A stretch of 15,699 nt of DNA from an uncultured Bacilli bacterium (GTDB lineage: Bacteria > Bacillota_I > Bacilli_A > RF39 > UBA660). Positions 6,931-13,479 of this stretch are shown one piece after another. The translations under genes and the position numbers were made by a program. The DNA lies in assembly GCA_947587115.1 (NCBI GenBank), contig CANPXY010000024.1, forward strand, positions 1 to 15,699, given 5' to 3'. Every line of letters starts with the position of its first letter. Position 1 is the first letter of the stretch. Under the pieces are notes generated by a model. It saw nothing but the letters and a program-made list of their open reading frames with translations. It did not search any database and was not told the origin of the DNA.

Positions 6931-7012
6931 TTTTTTCACTATAAGACACGCTCTTAAGGTACTATTGCTAGTTTCTACCTTTTCAATGCGGTTTGAGTAT
7001 GAAACGTCAAAC
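6931..7012 (-). ncRNA. L21-type ribosomal protein leader (cis-regulatory RNA)
   Basis: The 5' leader of rplU can fold into two stems: GTTTGA/TCAAAC (7007-7012 with 6991-6996) and AAGGTA/TACCTT (6976-6981 with 6956-6961), the latter containing a CTA-GCAA-TAG inner hairpin. The second stem is followed by AAGAGCGTGTCTTATAGTG and then the ribosome binding site. This arrangement recalls the L21 leader motif known upstream of rplU in Bacillota, thought to allow autoregulation by L21. The match is from memory of the motif, not from a covariance search. Confidence 0.65.
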
Positions 7013-7013
7013 A

Positions 7014-7055
7014 AAAAGAGTTTACCATATTTTTTATGTATAGTCAAACTCTTTT
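7014..7055 (-). terminator. Terminator of the LRR-protein gene, overlapping the rplU promoter
   Basis: Minus-strand stem AAAAGAGTTT/AAACTCTTTT (arms 7046-7055 and 7014-7023), perfect for 10 bp with further imperfect pairing inward, ending in a T run. The loop is long (about 22 bases) and the T run short, so strength is uncertain. Confidence 0.55.
7019..7047 (-). promoter_or_regulatory. rplU operon promoter
   Basis: Minus strand: -35 TTGACT (7042-7047), 17-base spacer, -10 TAAACT (7019-7024) with TGG just upstream of it. Transcription should start near the G at 7012, the first base of the first leader stem. Confidence 0.75.
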
Positions 7056-7089
7056 ATGATTTATTTAATTTTCTTGAAGAAGTAGCCCC

Positions 7090-8892
7090 TTAAGGTTCCC
7101 AATGGATACATGGATTATCATTATCTCCAAATCCAGTATCTCCTTTATGACTGGTTGCATGTGTAGTACATGCACTAGTCGCAAAAGTATCGAATATAGG
7201 CATTGGGTCGTGGTATAACTGTGGATCTGGAAAACAAACTAGATAATCGCTCATACCATATTTTTCAAATTCAGACACATTTTTCTTTCCATTAATAAAT
7301 ACATCTGTAAGTGGATTATTAGAAAAAGCATTCTCACTTATCTTTGTAACACTTTTTGGAATTGACACCGTTGTAAGAGCATTGAATGCAAAGAAATATT
7401 CTCCTATCTTTGTGATTCCCTCTGGTATATATACTCTGGTTATGCCATATCCTTCTCCCCAATTTGAAAACCCATATTGACCATTATTTAGTTTACTACA
7501 TCCAGCGACAAGAGATGTGACTGGTACTCCACCTATACTAGTTGGTATGACGACACTTGTAATCTTTTGGGTCCCTTTTTTTCCATCACATTTCCATCCT
7601 GTAATTGCTCCTGTTGCACTATCAAACTCAAAACAATCTTCCGGTGTCTCTCCCCAGAAAATACATGGGTTAGTTCCGTCTCCCCAGTACTGAGAAACAT
7701 TGTCTTTATTTGCTTCATTGTGAGTAGCGCATTGACTTCCTTCAAGCCAACCATAAGAAGCAGCATTTCCACGATTGGGGTAGAAAGGACTACCCCATTG
7801 GCTGTCTCCATAACTTTCAAAATTAGCAGGACTACTTTTCCCTTCGATCATAACATTAGTTAGATTATTATAAGCAAAAGCTCTATCACCTATTTTCTTG
7901 ACACTAGACGGCAAAGTTACGCTCGTTAATTGATTTTCAGCAAAAGCACTGTAACCTATTGTTGTAACATTTTCAGGGATAGTTATAGTTGTTAAGTGAT
8001 TACCACCAAAAGCCCACTTACCTATTTCTATAAGTGTGGATGGTAAAATTACACTTGTTAATTGATCATAACTAAAAACACTTGCTCCAATCGTTCTAAC
8101 TCCCTCAGGTATAACCACACTAGTAATACCCATACCATCTCCTCGAGTAGAAAAAGGATATTCTCCATTCATACATTCTTCAAACTGATTACAATCATTT
8201 TCAGAATATCCTATACTTACTACATCAATTCCACCAATTTTATCTGGTATCACAACATCTGTTATAACTGGCATTCCAGGAGCCGCCGTTCCATTTCCCC
8301 CACACAAATATCTCGTAATTGTTCCCGATCCTGATGCAAAAGTAAAGCATTTTTCTGGTGTAACGCCAAGTTCAATTACCTCTACTAATGCTTTATATCC
8401 ATCTGGCACTGTCAAGTCTCGGTTCTCTAATCCTACACTGCTTCCAAATTCTACCGTTGCTGTGGCGCTTCCGTTATTCTGGATCCCTACTGTTATTGTC
8501 TTCTTGTTGCCACTATTTCCATAAGGAGCAATCACAACTCCTTTCGCTGCTGGTGGATTATCAACGGTCTCCTCTAAATAACCTACTTCTACATCCGACC
8601 CTGCTTTATAATACAAATTGAAGGTTGCGTTGACACTGTTGATGTTCTCGATCACGATATCAAACTGAAGACTTTCTCCTGCTCCAACACTCACACGGTT
8701 ATGTTCATCAAAAGACTCACTTGTAATACTTGGATAAAGATTGGCTGCTACGATGTTCAATACCCCTTTTTTCTCTACACTTGCTACAAACATGGCATAA
8801 GAAAATCCAATGATTAACAACAAAACACTCACAGTCGCTATCACTAGCAAATATGGCTTTGTCAATTGTTCAATAATTTTTTGTTTTTTCAT
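7090..8892 (-). CDS. Exported BspA-type leucine-rich-repeat protein with two cysteine-bearing modules
   Basis: 600-residue exported protein. Residues 12-34 form a signal or anchor segment; the following stretch (YAMFVASVEKKGVLNIVAANL) recalls TasA/camelysin-type proteins, and about 45-176 may be a beta-sandwich. Two related modules follow, about 178-413 and 416-598. Each begins TPExCFxF with a second Cys 15 residues on (Cys182/197; Cys420/435), then a KIGGIDV/SIGGVPV strand, then BspA-type LRR_5 repeats (consensus LTSVxIPxSVxxIGxxAF), and ends with a CxTH...NPCIxW motif (Cys388/410; Cys575/595). Four full repeats lie in module 1 (about 255-346), about two in module 2 (483-529). BspA-type repeats are common in surface proteins that bind host or other cells. 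No LPxTG or C-terminal anchor, so N-terminal anchoring or release is likely. It has its own promoter and terminator. Ligand unknown. Confidence 0.82.
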   Translation of the reverse strand: MKKQKIIEQLTKPYLLVIATVSVLLLIIGFSYAMFVASVEKKGVLNIVAANLYPSITSESFDEHNRVSVGAGESLQFDIVIENINSVNATFNLYYKAGSDVEVGYLEETVDNPPAAKGVVIAPYGNSGNKKTITVGIQNNGSATATVEFGSSVGLENRDLTVPDGYKALVEVIELGVTPEKCFTFASGSGTITRYLCGGNGTAAPGMPVITDVVIPDKIGGIDVVSIGYSENDCNQFEECMNGEYPFSTRGDGMGITSVVIPEGVRTIGASVFSYDQLTSVILPSTLIEIGKWAFGGNHLTTITIPENVTTIGYSAFAENQLTSVTLPSSVKKIGDRAFAYNNLTNVMIEGKSSPANFESYGDSQWGSPFYPNRGNAASYGWLEGSQCATHNEANKDNVSQYWGDGTNPCIFWGETPEDCFEFDSATGAITGWKCDGKKGTQKITSVVIPTSIGGVPVTSLVAGCSKLNNGQYGFSNWGEGYGITRVYIPEGITKIGEYFFAFNALTTVSIPKSVTKISENAFSNNPLTDVFINGKKNVSEFEKYGMSDYLVCFPDPQLYHDPMPIFDTFATSACTTHATSHKGDTGFGDNDNPCIHWEP

Positions 8893-8930
8893 ACGATCCC
8901 TTCCTTATTTTGATCTACTCTACTACCTAT

Positions 8931-8960
8931 AGTTTACATAATTTTTGACTTTTCTGTCAA
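8931..8960 (-). promoter_or_regulatory. Promoter of the LRR-protein gene
   Basis: Minus strand: consensus -35 TTGACA (8955-8960), 18-base spacer ending TG-, -10 TAAACT (8931-8936). The ATG at 8892 follows AAGGAAGGGA. The same TAAACT -10 is used at rplU. Confidence 0.75.
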
Positions 8961-8991
8961 TAGGTTGAGAATATTTTTATAAGACCTTTAC

Positions 8992-9021
8992 AAAAAAATC
9001 ATCAGGGTATTACCCGATGAT
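8992..9021 (-). terminator. Terminator of queH
   Basis: Minus-strand stem of about 10 bp, ATCATC-GGGT pairing with ACCC-GATGAT with one bulged base and a 3-base loop, followed by six T. It contains the queH stop codon (9010-9012). Confidence 0.8.
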
Positions 9022-9633
9022 CTCCATAGGTTCTTTAGGTTTAGAATAAAGACAACCACAATAGTTTTGACGATATAGACGATATTCTTTTGCTAAAACA
9101 ATCGAGCGCTTGTAGCCTTCTTTCTTTTTGAAGTCGGCATACAAGTACCCTGTTTGGTATTGTTGGGCAAGTCGTTCGCCAATTTCATTTAACCACACTG
9201 CATTCTTGTGAGGACTGATAGAAAGTGTAGTAGTAAAATAATCAAAATTTTTCTCTTTCGCTAACTGGACAGTCGCACGAAGTCGCATCTCATAACATTT
9301 GTAACAGCGCTTCCCACCTTCTGGTTCTTCTTCTAATCCCCTCGTTTGTTGTATGAAATCTTCTGGGCGATAGAAAGCTTCTTCGAACTGTATGGGATAT
9401 TTCGTTGGATATTCTTGAATAAACCGCTGTAATTCTCTTAGACGTTTTTGATATTCTTGCTGGTTGGTTATATTAGGATTATAGAAAAATACGGTAATTT
9501 GAAAATCATTCGCCAAACGTTCTAAAACGGCACTGCTACAAGGCGCACAACAACAATGTAGAAGTAGTGTTGGCACTTGTTCTTTCGTACGAAAACTTTC
9601 AATCATTTCTTCCATTTTTTGATTGTAGTTCAT
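9010..9633 (-). CDS. queH: Epoxyqueuosine reductase QueH
   Basis: QueH (DUF208 family) carries out the last step of queuosine synthesis, reducing epoxyqueuosine to queuosine at position 34 of certain tRNAs; it replaces the unrelated QueG. The 207-residue protein shows the family cysteine signature: LLLHCCCAPCSS (Cys27, 28, 29 and 32), RCYKCYEMRL (Cys110, 113) and NYCGC (Cys192, 194), which hold metal centres, plus FYNPNI at 50-55 and TTLSISPHKN at 134-143. I start at the ATG at 9633 (MNYNQKMEEM) with GAGGG upstream; an in-frame extension to 9774 runs into the ZIP gene and is not real. No other queuosine genes are in the window, so precursor may come from salvage or from genes elsewhere. Divergent from the ZIP transporter, 74 bases apart. 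Confidence 0.95.
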   Translation of the reverse strand: MNYNQKMEEMIESFRTKEQVPTLLLHCCCAPCSSAVLERLANDFQITVFFYNPNITNQQEYQKRLRELQRFIQEYPTKYPIQFEEAFYRPEDFIQQTRGLEEEPEGGKRCYKCYEMRLRATVQLAKEKNFDYFTTTLSISPHKNAVWLNEIGERLAQQYQTGYLYADFKKKEGYKRSIVLAKEYRLYRQNYCGCLYSKPKEPMEIIG

Positions 9634-9707
9634 TCTATCCCTCGTTTCTTTTTCTATTCTAACATAATTTAAGGATCTTTGAAATAGAATTGATTGAGAG
9701 TGATGGT
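9634..9707. promoter_or_regulatory. Divergent promoter region queH / ZIP transporter
   Basis: Toward queH (minus): extended -10 TGT-TAGAAT at 9656-9661 with a weak -35 TTTCAA 17 bases upstream (9679-9684). Toward the ZIP gene (plus): TAGAAT at 9685-9690, without a good -35. No clear operator repeat is seen. Confidence 0.45.
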
Positions 9708-10469
9708 ATGAATACGACGACCTTAGCATTTTTATTAACTTCCCTTGCTGGCTTTTCAACGATGATTGGAACAATTCCGATCTTTTTTCATCGTTTCAAC
9801 AAAGAAAAAGTGATCACTGCTTCTTTAGCGTTTGCAGCCGGAGTGATGATTACGGTCTCTTGTACCGATTTGATTCCAGAAGCACTTACCTTATTACATC
9901 ACACATTTAGACCAACTTTTTCTATGCTCCTGATGGCTCTATTTGTCGTCATTGGCATCATCTTTTCGATGTTGATTGACAAATACTTACCAGATGGAAC
10001 CAACTTAAAAAAAGGAAATCAAAAGCTATTTCGCGTAGGCCTAATTTCGATGCTTGCCATTATTTTACACAATGTTCCCGAAGGAATCGCCACATTTATG
10101 GCGACTTCTAGCAACACCAAATTAGGAATTTCCTTAGCGATTGCCATTGCCCTTCACAATATTCCGGAAGGAATCAGCATTTCTGTTCCAATCTTTTATG
10201 CGACTCAAAGCAGGCTAAAAGCTCTATTTTACACACTCATTTCAGGAATTTCTGAACCGATAGGTGCTCTACTAGCCTTTTTATTTCTCTCTCCCTTTAT
10301 AAACGATACCATCATGGGACTTCTTTTTTCCTTAATTGCGGGCATCATGGTTCATATTGCAACTTATGAATTATTGCCAACCTCACTTCAATATAAAAAA
10401 AAGAGCCAGACGCTTCTTTTTCTAGGGATCGGAATTGGTTTCATGCTCATCAATCATTTTCTTTTTTAG
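9708..10469 (+). CDS. ZIP-family divalent metal transporter (ZupT-like)
   Basis: Predicted inner-membrane transporter that imports zinc and possibly other divalent metals. 253 residues, close to the length of E. coli ZupT, with about eight membrane segments. Family motifs: TDLIPEAL at about 53-60, HNVPEG at 121-126 and HNIPEG at 150-155 (the paired metal-binding histidines and glutamates of helices IV and V), and a glycine-rich SGISEPIGALLA at 179-190. The start is the ATG at 9708 with GAGAGTGA just upstream; an in-frame TTG at 9690 overlaps the -10-like box. It is the only plus-strand gene here, divergent from queH and convergent with mutY, whose 3' end it overlaps by 20 bases. Substrate choice within the family cannot be read from sequence. 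Confidence 0.92.
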   Translation: MNTTTLAFLLTSLAGFSTMIGTIPIFFHRFNKEKVITASLAFAAGVMITVSCTDLIPEALTLLHHTFRPTFSMLLMALFVVIGIIFSMLIDKYLPDGTNLKKGNQKLFRVGLISMLAIILHNVPEGIATFMATSSNTKLGISLAIAIALHNIPEGISISVPIFYATQSRLKALFYTLISGISEPIGALLAFLFLSPFINDTIMGLLFSLIAGIMVHIATYELLPTSLQYKKKSQTLLFLGIGIGFMLINHFLF

Positions 10470-11487
10470 GTAGAAAATATTGAAAAGCAGTTGGAATAGA
10501 AAGTTTTTCAAGCGCTTCTTTACTTTTGAGTAAGTATCCGGAAGGTGGATTTTGACAGAGGACATGATAGGCAATCATCTGCCACTCAAGATGGGTAAAA
10601 ACGTGTTTGTGTGGCTTTTGTCTTTCGATCGTTTGCACTTGAATATGATTCCTTGTAAGCCAATGCCTTAAATCTTCTTCATTTAGATGGCCATCTAGTA
10701 TCGGAAATCCATAAAGACCAGCGAGCAGTCCTTCTTTAGGACGCTTTTCAATCGCATAAGAGCCCTTATATTCTAAAATTAAGACGGTTTTCTCAAGTTT
10801 CTTGCGAGGCGTTTTACTTCCCTTGATCGGAATAAGAGAAACAAGATCTTGCTTTCGAGCAATGCACAAATGACGAAGCGGACACACTTCACATTTAGGA
10901 GTAGTATCTGGAACGCAGATGAGTGCTCCCAATTCCATCAAGCCTTGATTAAAATCACTCACAAAACTGGATTTTAATATTTTACGGAGATGCTGTTCCA
11001 TCTCTTTTTTTGTTTGCTCCCTACTTATATCTTTCGTACTTCCCATAACCCGTGATAACACCCGCAAAACATTGCCATCGACTGCCGGTAATGGTCTTTG
11101 AAAAGCTAAAGAGGCAATCGCTCCCGCTGTATAAGAACCAATCCCAGGCAAAGATATAAGATCGGCATAAGTACTAGGAATTTTACCATCAAATTGGCCC
11201 ATGATCACTTGGGCCGCTTTCTTTAGATTCCGTGCCCGTTGATAATAACCTAAGCCTTCCCATAATTTTAAGAGCTGGTCATCGTCGATTTTAGAAAGAT
11301 GAAGAACGCTTGGTACTTCCTTCATAAAACGTTCAAAGTACACTTTGACTGCTTCTACTCTGGTCTGTTGAAGCATGATTTCAGAAATCCAAACTTTATA
11401 GGGAGTTACCTCTTTACGCCATGGTAAATCTCTCTTGTTGGCTCGATACCAAGTGGTAAGAGGAGCAACGATTTCTTCTAAATTCAT
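10450..11487 (-). CDS. mutY: A/G-specific adenine DNA glycosylase MutY
   Basis: MutY removes adenine mispaired with 8-oxoguanine or guanine, starting base-excision repair. 345 residues. The N-terminal glycosylase domain has LPWR at 21-24, SEIMLQQTR with catalytic Glu36, the helix-hairpin-helix LPGIGSYTAGAIA at 113-125 and catalytic Asp137 in PAVDGNV. The 4Fe-4S cluster ligands are Cys191, 199, 202 and 208; the first spacing is seven residues rather than the six of E. coli MutY. The C-terminal NUDIX-like domain (about 230-340) recognises 8-oxoguanine. GGGAGG precedes the ATG. The start overlaps the stop of the upstream glycosylase gene in an ATGA, indicating coupled translation. Last gene of a five-gene group; no clear terminator is seen and the 3' end overlaps the convergent ZIP gene. 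Confidence 0.97.
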   Translation of the reverse strand: MNLEEIVAPLTTWYRANKRDLPWRKEVTPYKVWISEIMLQQTRVEAVKVYFERFMKEVPSVLHLSKIDDDQLLKLWEGLGYYQRARNLKKAAQVIMGQFDGKIPSTYADLISLPGIGSYTAGAIASLAFQRPLPAVDGNVLRVLSRVMGSTKDISREQTKKEMEQHLRKILKSSFVSDFNQGLMELGALICVPDTTPKCEVCPLRHLCIARKQDLVSLIPIKGSKTPRKKLEKTVLILEYKGSYAIEKRPKEGLLAGLYGFPILDGHLNEEDLRHWLTRNHIQVQTIERQKPHKHVFTHLEWQMIAYHVLCQNPPSGYLLKSKEALEKLSIPTAFQYFLPKKEND

Positions 11488-11981
11488 AGATCATCCTCCC
11501 TAAGAATTTGATAATGTTCTTTAAGTTCTTCATAAGGCATTCGACAATTCGCAGGAGATGGCGACGGAAGTAAAACCGCTTCTTTCTTGGTTGTGGCAAA
11601 ACAATAACGCATATAAAGTTCATAACTTTTCTTTCCTGTCGTATAAATCTTTTCAATCTTCGTTTTTTGAAGTAAACCTAAAATATCATTAGGAACTGGA
11701 TTTTGAATCGACGAATCGCTAGAGCCCACCATATCACAAGAAGAAAGAACATCCCAAAGCGCAATGTGATGTCGAAGCAAAAACGCTTTTTTATCTTCAA
11801 TCGATTTAGGATAAGGCTCTTGAAATACCTCACAAAGTACAGTCCAAAAACGATTTTGAGGATGCATATAATAAAATCCCAACGCTCTGGATTTTCTAGA
11901 AGGCATCGTTCCTAAAATAAGAATCCGACTGTCCTGACGATAAAATGCCTCTAATGTATGATGTACTTTTTCAATTTCCAT
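11484..11981 (-). CDS. DNA-deoxyinosine glycosylase (uracil-DNA glycosylase superfamily)
   Basis: 165-residue member of the uracil-DNA glycosylase superfamily, most like the hypoxanthine (deoxyinosine)-DNA glycosylase group, which excises deaminated adenine from DNA. Visible motifs: RILILGTMPSRKSRALGFYY (about 19-38) with the MHPQNRFW segment at 39-46, the family's first active-site region, and the second motif LLPSPSPANCRM at about 137-148. It lacks the pattern of classical Ung. AAAGGAG lies 10 bases before the ATG. Its start overlaps the end of the upstream DUF1294-DUF1287 gene by 11 bases, and its stop overlaps the mutY start by 4 bases, so two base-excision repair glycosylases are made from one transcript. 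Exact base preference needs assay; Mug-like activity is an alternative. Confidence 0.88.
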   Translation of the reverse strand: MEIEKVHHTLEAFYRQDSRILILGTMPSRKSRALGFYYMHPQNRFWTVLCEVFQEPYPKSIEDKKAFLLRHHIALWDVLSSCDMVGSSDSSIQNPVPNDILGLLQKTKIEKIYTTGKKSYELYMRYCFATTKKEAVLLPSPSPANCRMPYEELKEHYQILREDDL

Positions 11982-12849
11982 AAAGTTCTTGCTCCTTTAA
12001 AATAAATCGATAATGCCCAGTAATCCCTTTATATTTGGCCCAACGCTCAAGCGTATCTTCTTCTTTTTTAGGTTGTCCTGCATTATGGATAATATAAGGA
12101 ATTCCCTTTTGATTACGTTTGTCCGAAATAATCGCAATGTGAGTATAATCTTTTCCAAAAATGACAATATCACCTGGTTGCCAAGCAGCAAGATCCAATA
12201 GATCCAAAGTAACAGATACACTCTTGCGATCCAAGAAAACTTTTAAGTTTTTAACTCTTCGAAAATCAATATTAGAGTCCGGCTTCCCTTCGACCCTTGG
12301 ATAAAGTTCGACGTGTTGACGAATATCTTCATCGATCAGATCTTTTAAAGAATAACCAGCATTGAGTAAACTACGAATGACGACATCCGTACATACCCCT
12401 TCATCAAGTGGTGGGTAGCCTCCTTCATAATAAGCACTTTTATATTTTGGATTGCGTTCAGCTTCCATCTTGGCACCTAGTAAAATATCGGTAAAGTCAT
12501 CGATGCCATTGCCATTTTCATCATGTGCACTTTGAACAACTTCAATTCCAAAATCGCTCGCAGTATAACTTTTTTTCGGCAAGATTTGAAAGTAGTCTGC
12601 CACTCCATAAAAAAGAAGCAATAAAATCTCTAAGACCAAGCACAATAACACTCCATATAGCATTTTCTTCTTATGCGTTTTGTGATGAAAAATAAACATT
12701 CCCAAAAGCATGCCGAAACTTCCACCGAGAATGCTAAAAAGCAAAAATAGTTTTTCTGAAATTCTTAATCGCCCAGTTTTAGCCCAAAACTTATCCAACC
12801 CACAAAGAACAAATACCAAAAGATTGATAGAAAATAAATAGATGCCCAT
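11971..12849 (-). CDS. DUF1294-DUF1287 fusion, membrane-anchored NlpC/P60-like protein
   Basis: 292 residues in two parts. Residues 1-85 match DUF1294, a small membrane domain: hydrophobic segment, LDKFWAKTGRLRISEK (18-33), GGSFGMLLG (42-50), HHKTHKKK (55-62), then a third membrane helix at about 64-84. Residues 98-285 match DUF1287: a DENGNGIDD calcium-loop-like stretch (110-118), YYEGGYPPLDEGVCTDVV with Cys153, DSNIDFRRVKNL (191-202), WQPGDIVIFG (223-232), His237 in THIAII, and IIHNAG with His255. Cys153 and His237 resemble the Cys-His pair of NlpC/P60-type peptidases, suggesting an outward-facing wall amidase, but DUF1287 proteins have no firmly settled activity that I know. Start at the ATG at 12849, with GGTGAT just upstream; ATG 12855 and GTG 12861 are alternatives. 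27 bases after the cyclophilin gene. Confidence 0.82.
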   Translation of the reverse strand: MGIYLFSINLLVFVLCGLDKFWAKTGRLRISEKLFLLFSILGGSFGMLLGMFIFHHKTHKKKMLYGVLLCLVLEILLLLFYGVADYFQILPKKSYTASDFGIEVVQSAHDENGNGIDDFTDILLGAKMEAERNPKYKSAYYEGGYPPLDEGVCTDVVIRSLLNAGYSLKDLIDEDIRQHVELYPRVEGKPDSNIDFRRVKNLKVFLDRKSVSVTLDLLDLAAWQPGDIVIFGKDYTHIAIISDKRNQKGIPYIIHNAGQPKKEEDTLERWAKYKGITGHYRFILKEQELYGN

Positions 12850-12876
12850 GCACATCACCACGACTTAAATTGCGCT

Positions 12877-13467
12877 TTAGGAAAGCTCTTCCAAACTGCG
12901 TGCCGTTCGAACACTTCGAATGATCGGCTGATTTTCTTTAGCAACCGTCTCTCCATCTTCTTCTGTTGGTGTATTTTTACAGATGGCATCGACGATGTCC
13001 ATCCCTTCAATGACATGTCCAAAGGCTGCATACTGTCCATTGAGATGGAGACTGGCCTGTTGGACGATAAAAAATTGACTGCTGGCACTGTCATAATCAT
13101 CACTTCGAGCCATCGAAATCGTTCCACGAATATGAGAAATGGTATTGTTGATACCATTGGCACTAAACTCTCCTTTGATCGTTGTACCACTTCCTCCAAG
13201 ACCATTGCCGAGCGGATCTCCACCTTGAATCATAAAACCATCCACTACACGATGAAAAGTAAGTCCATCATAGAAGCCATCGTTTGCCAATTTTACAAAG
13301 TTCTCTACTGTAAGCGGCGCAGTTTGATGGTCTAGCTCCAAAAGAATTGTACCATAGTCTTCTATTTCCATCTTCGCATAATAAAGATCTTGTTCTTTAC
13401 TTTTACATCCTGTAAACAAGAACAATACGATCCCAAATGCGATCATCCATCTTCCAAATTTTTTCAT
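12877..13467 (-). CDS. Lipoprotein cyclophilin-type peptidyl-prolyl isomerase
   Basis: Exported peptidyl-prolyl cis-trans isomerase expected to help fold secreted proteins on the outer face of the membrane. 196 residues. Residues 1-21 are a lipoprotein signal with lipobox LFTGC and acylated Cys21. The cyclophilin domain (about 30-190) has the active-site series FHRVVDGFMIQGGDP (71-85), SMARS (118-122), SQFFIV (130-135) and LNGQYAAFG (142-150); the catalytic Arg73, Phe and Gln positions look intact. The ATG at 13467 is chosen because AGGAGG lies 6 bases upstream; the ATG two codons earlier is too close to that site. The ribosome binding site nearly touches the stop of the nuclease gene upstream, so the two are co-transcribed. 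Confidence 0.94.
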   Translation of the reverse strand: MKKFGRWMIAFGIVLFLFTGCKSKEQDLYYAKMEIEDYGTILLELDHQTAPLTVENFVKLANDGFYDGLTFHRVVDGFMIQGGDPLGNGLGGSGTTIKGEFSANGINNTISHIRGTISMARSDDYDSASSQFFIVQQASLHLNGQYAAFGHVIEGMDIVDAICKNTPTEEDGETVAKENQPIIRSVRTARSLEELS

Positions 13468-13479
13468 AATCATCCTCCT

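Noticed and set aside
6920..6949. Longer start for L21 (ten extra residues)
   Set aside because: It would translate the ribosome binding site AAAGGAGG and the end of the leader RNA; L21 proteins begin at MKAVIKTGGKQY.
8040..8120. Regular spacing of similar DNA in the LRR gene as a CRISPR-like or tandem repeat array
   Set aside because: The periodicity comes from the protein-level LRR_5 repeats (23 residues); the DNA copies diverge and lie in one reading frame.
9634..9774. Longer QueH N-terminus
   Set aside because: It covers the divergent promoter region and overlaps the ZIP gene; a good ribosome binding site precedes the ATG at 9633.
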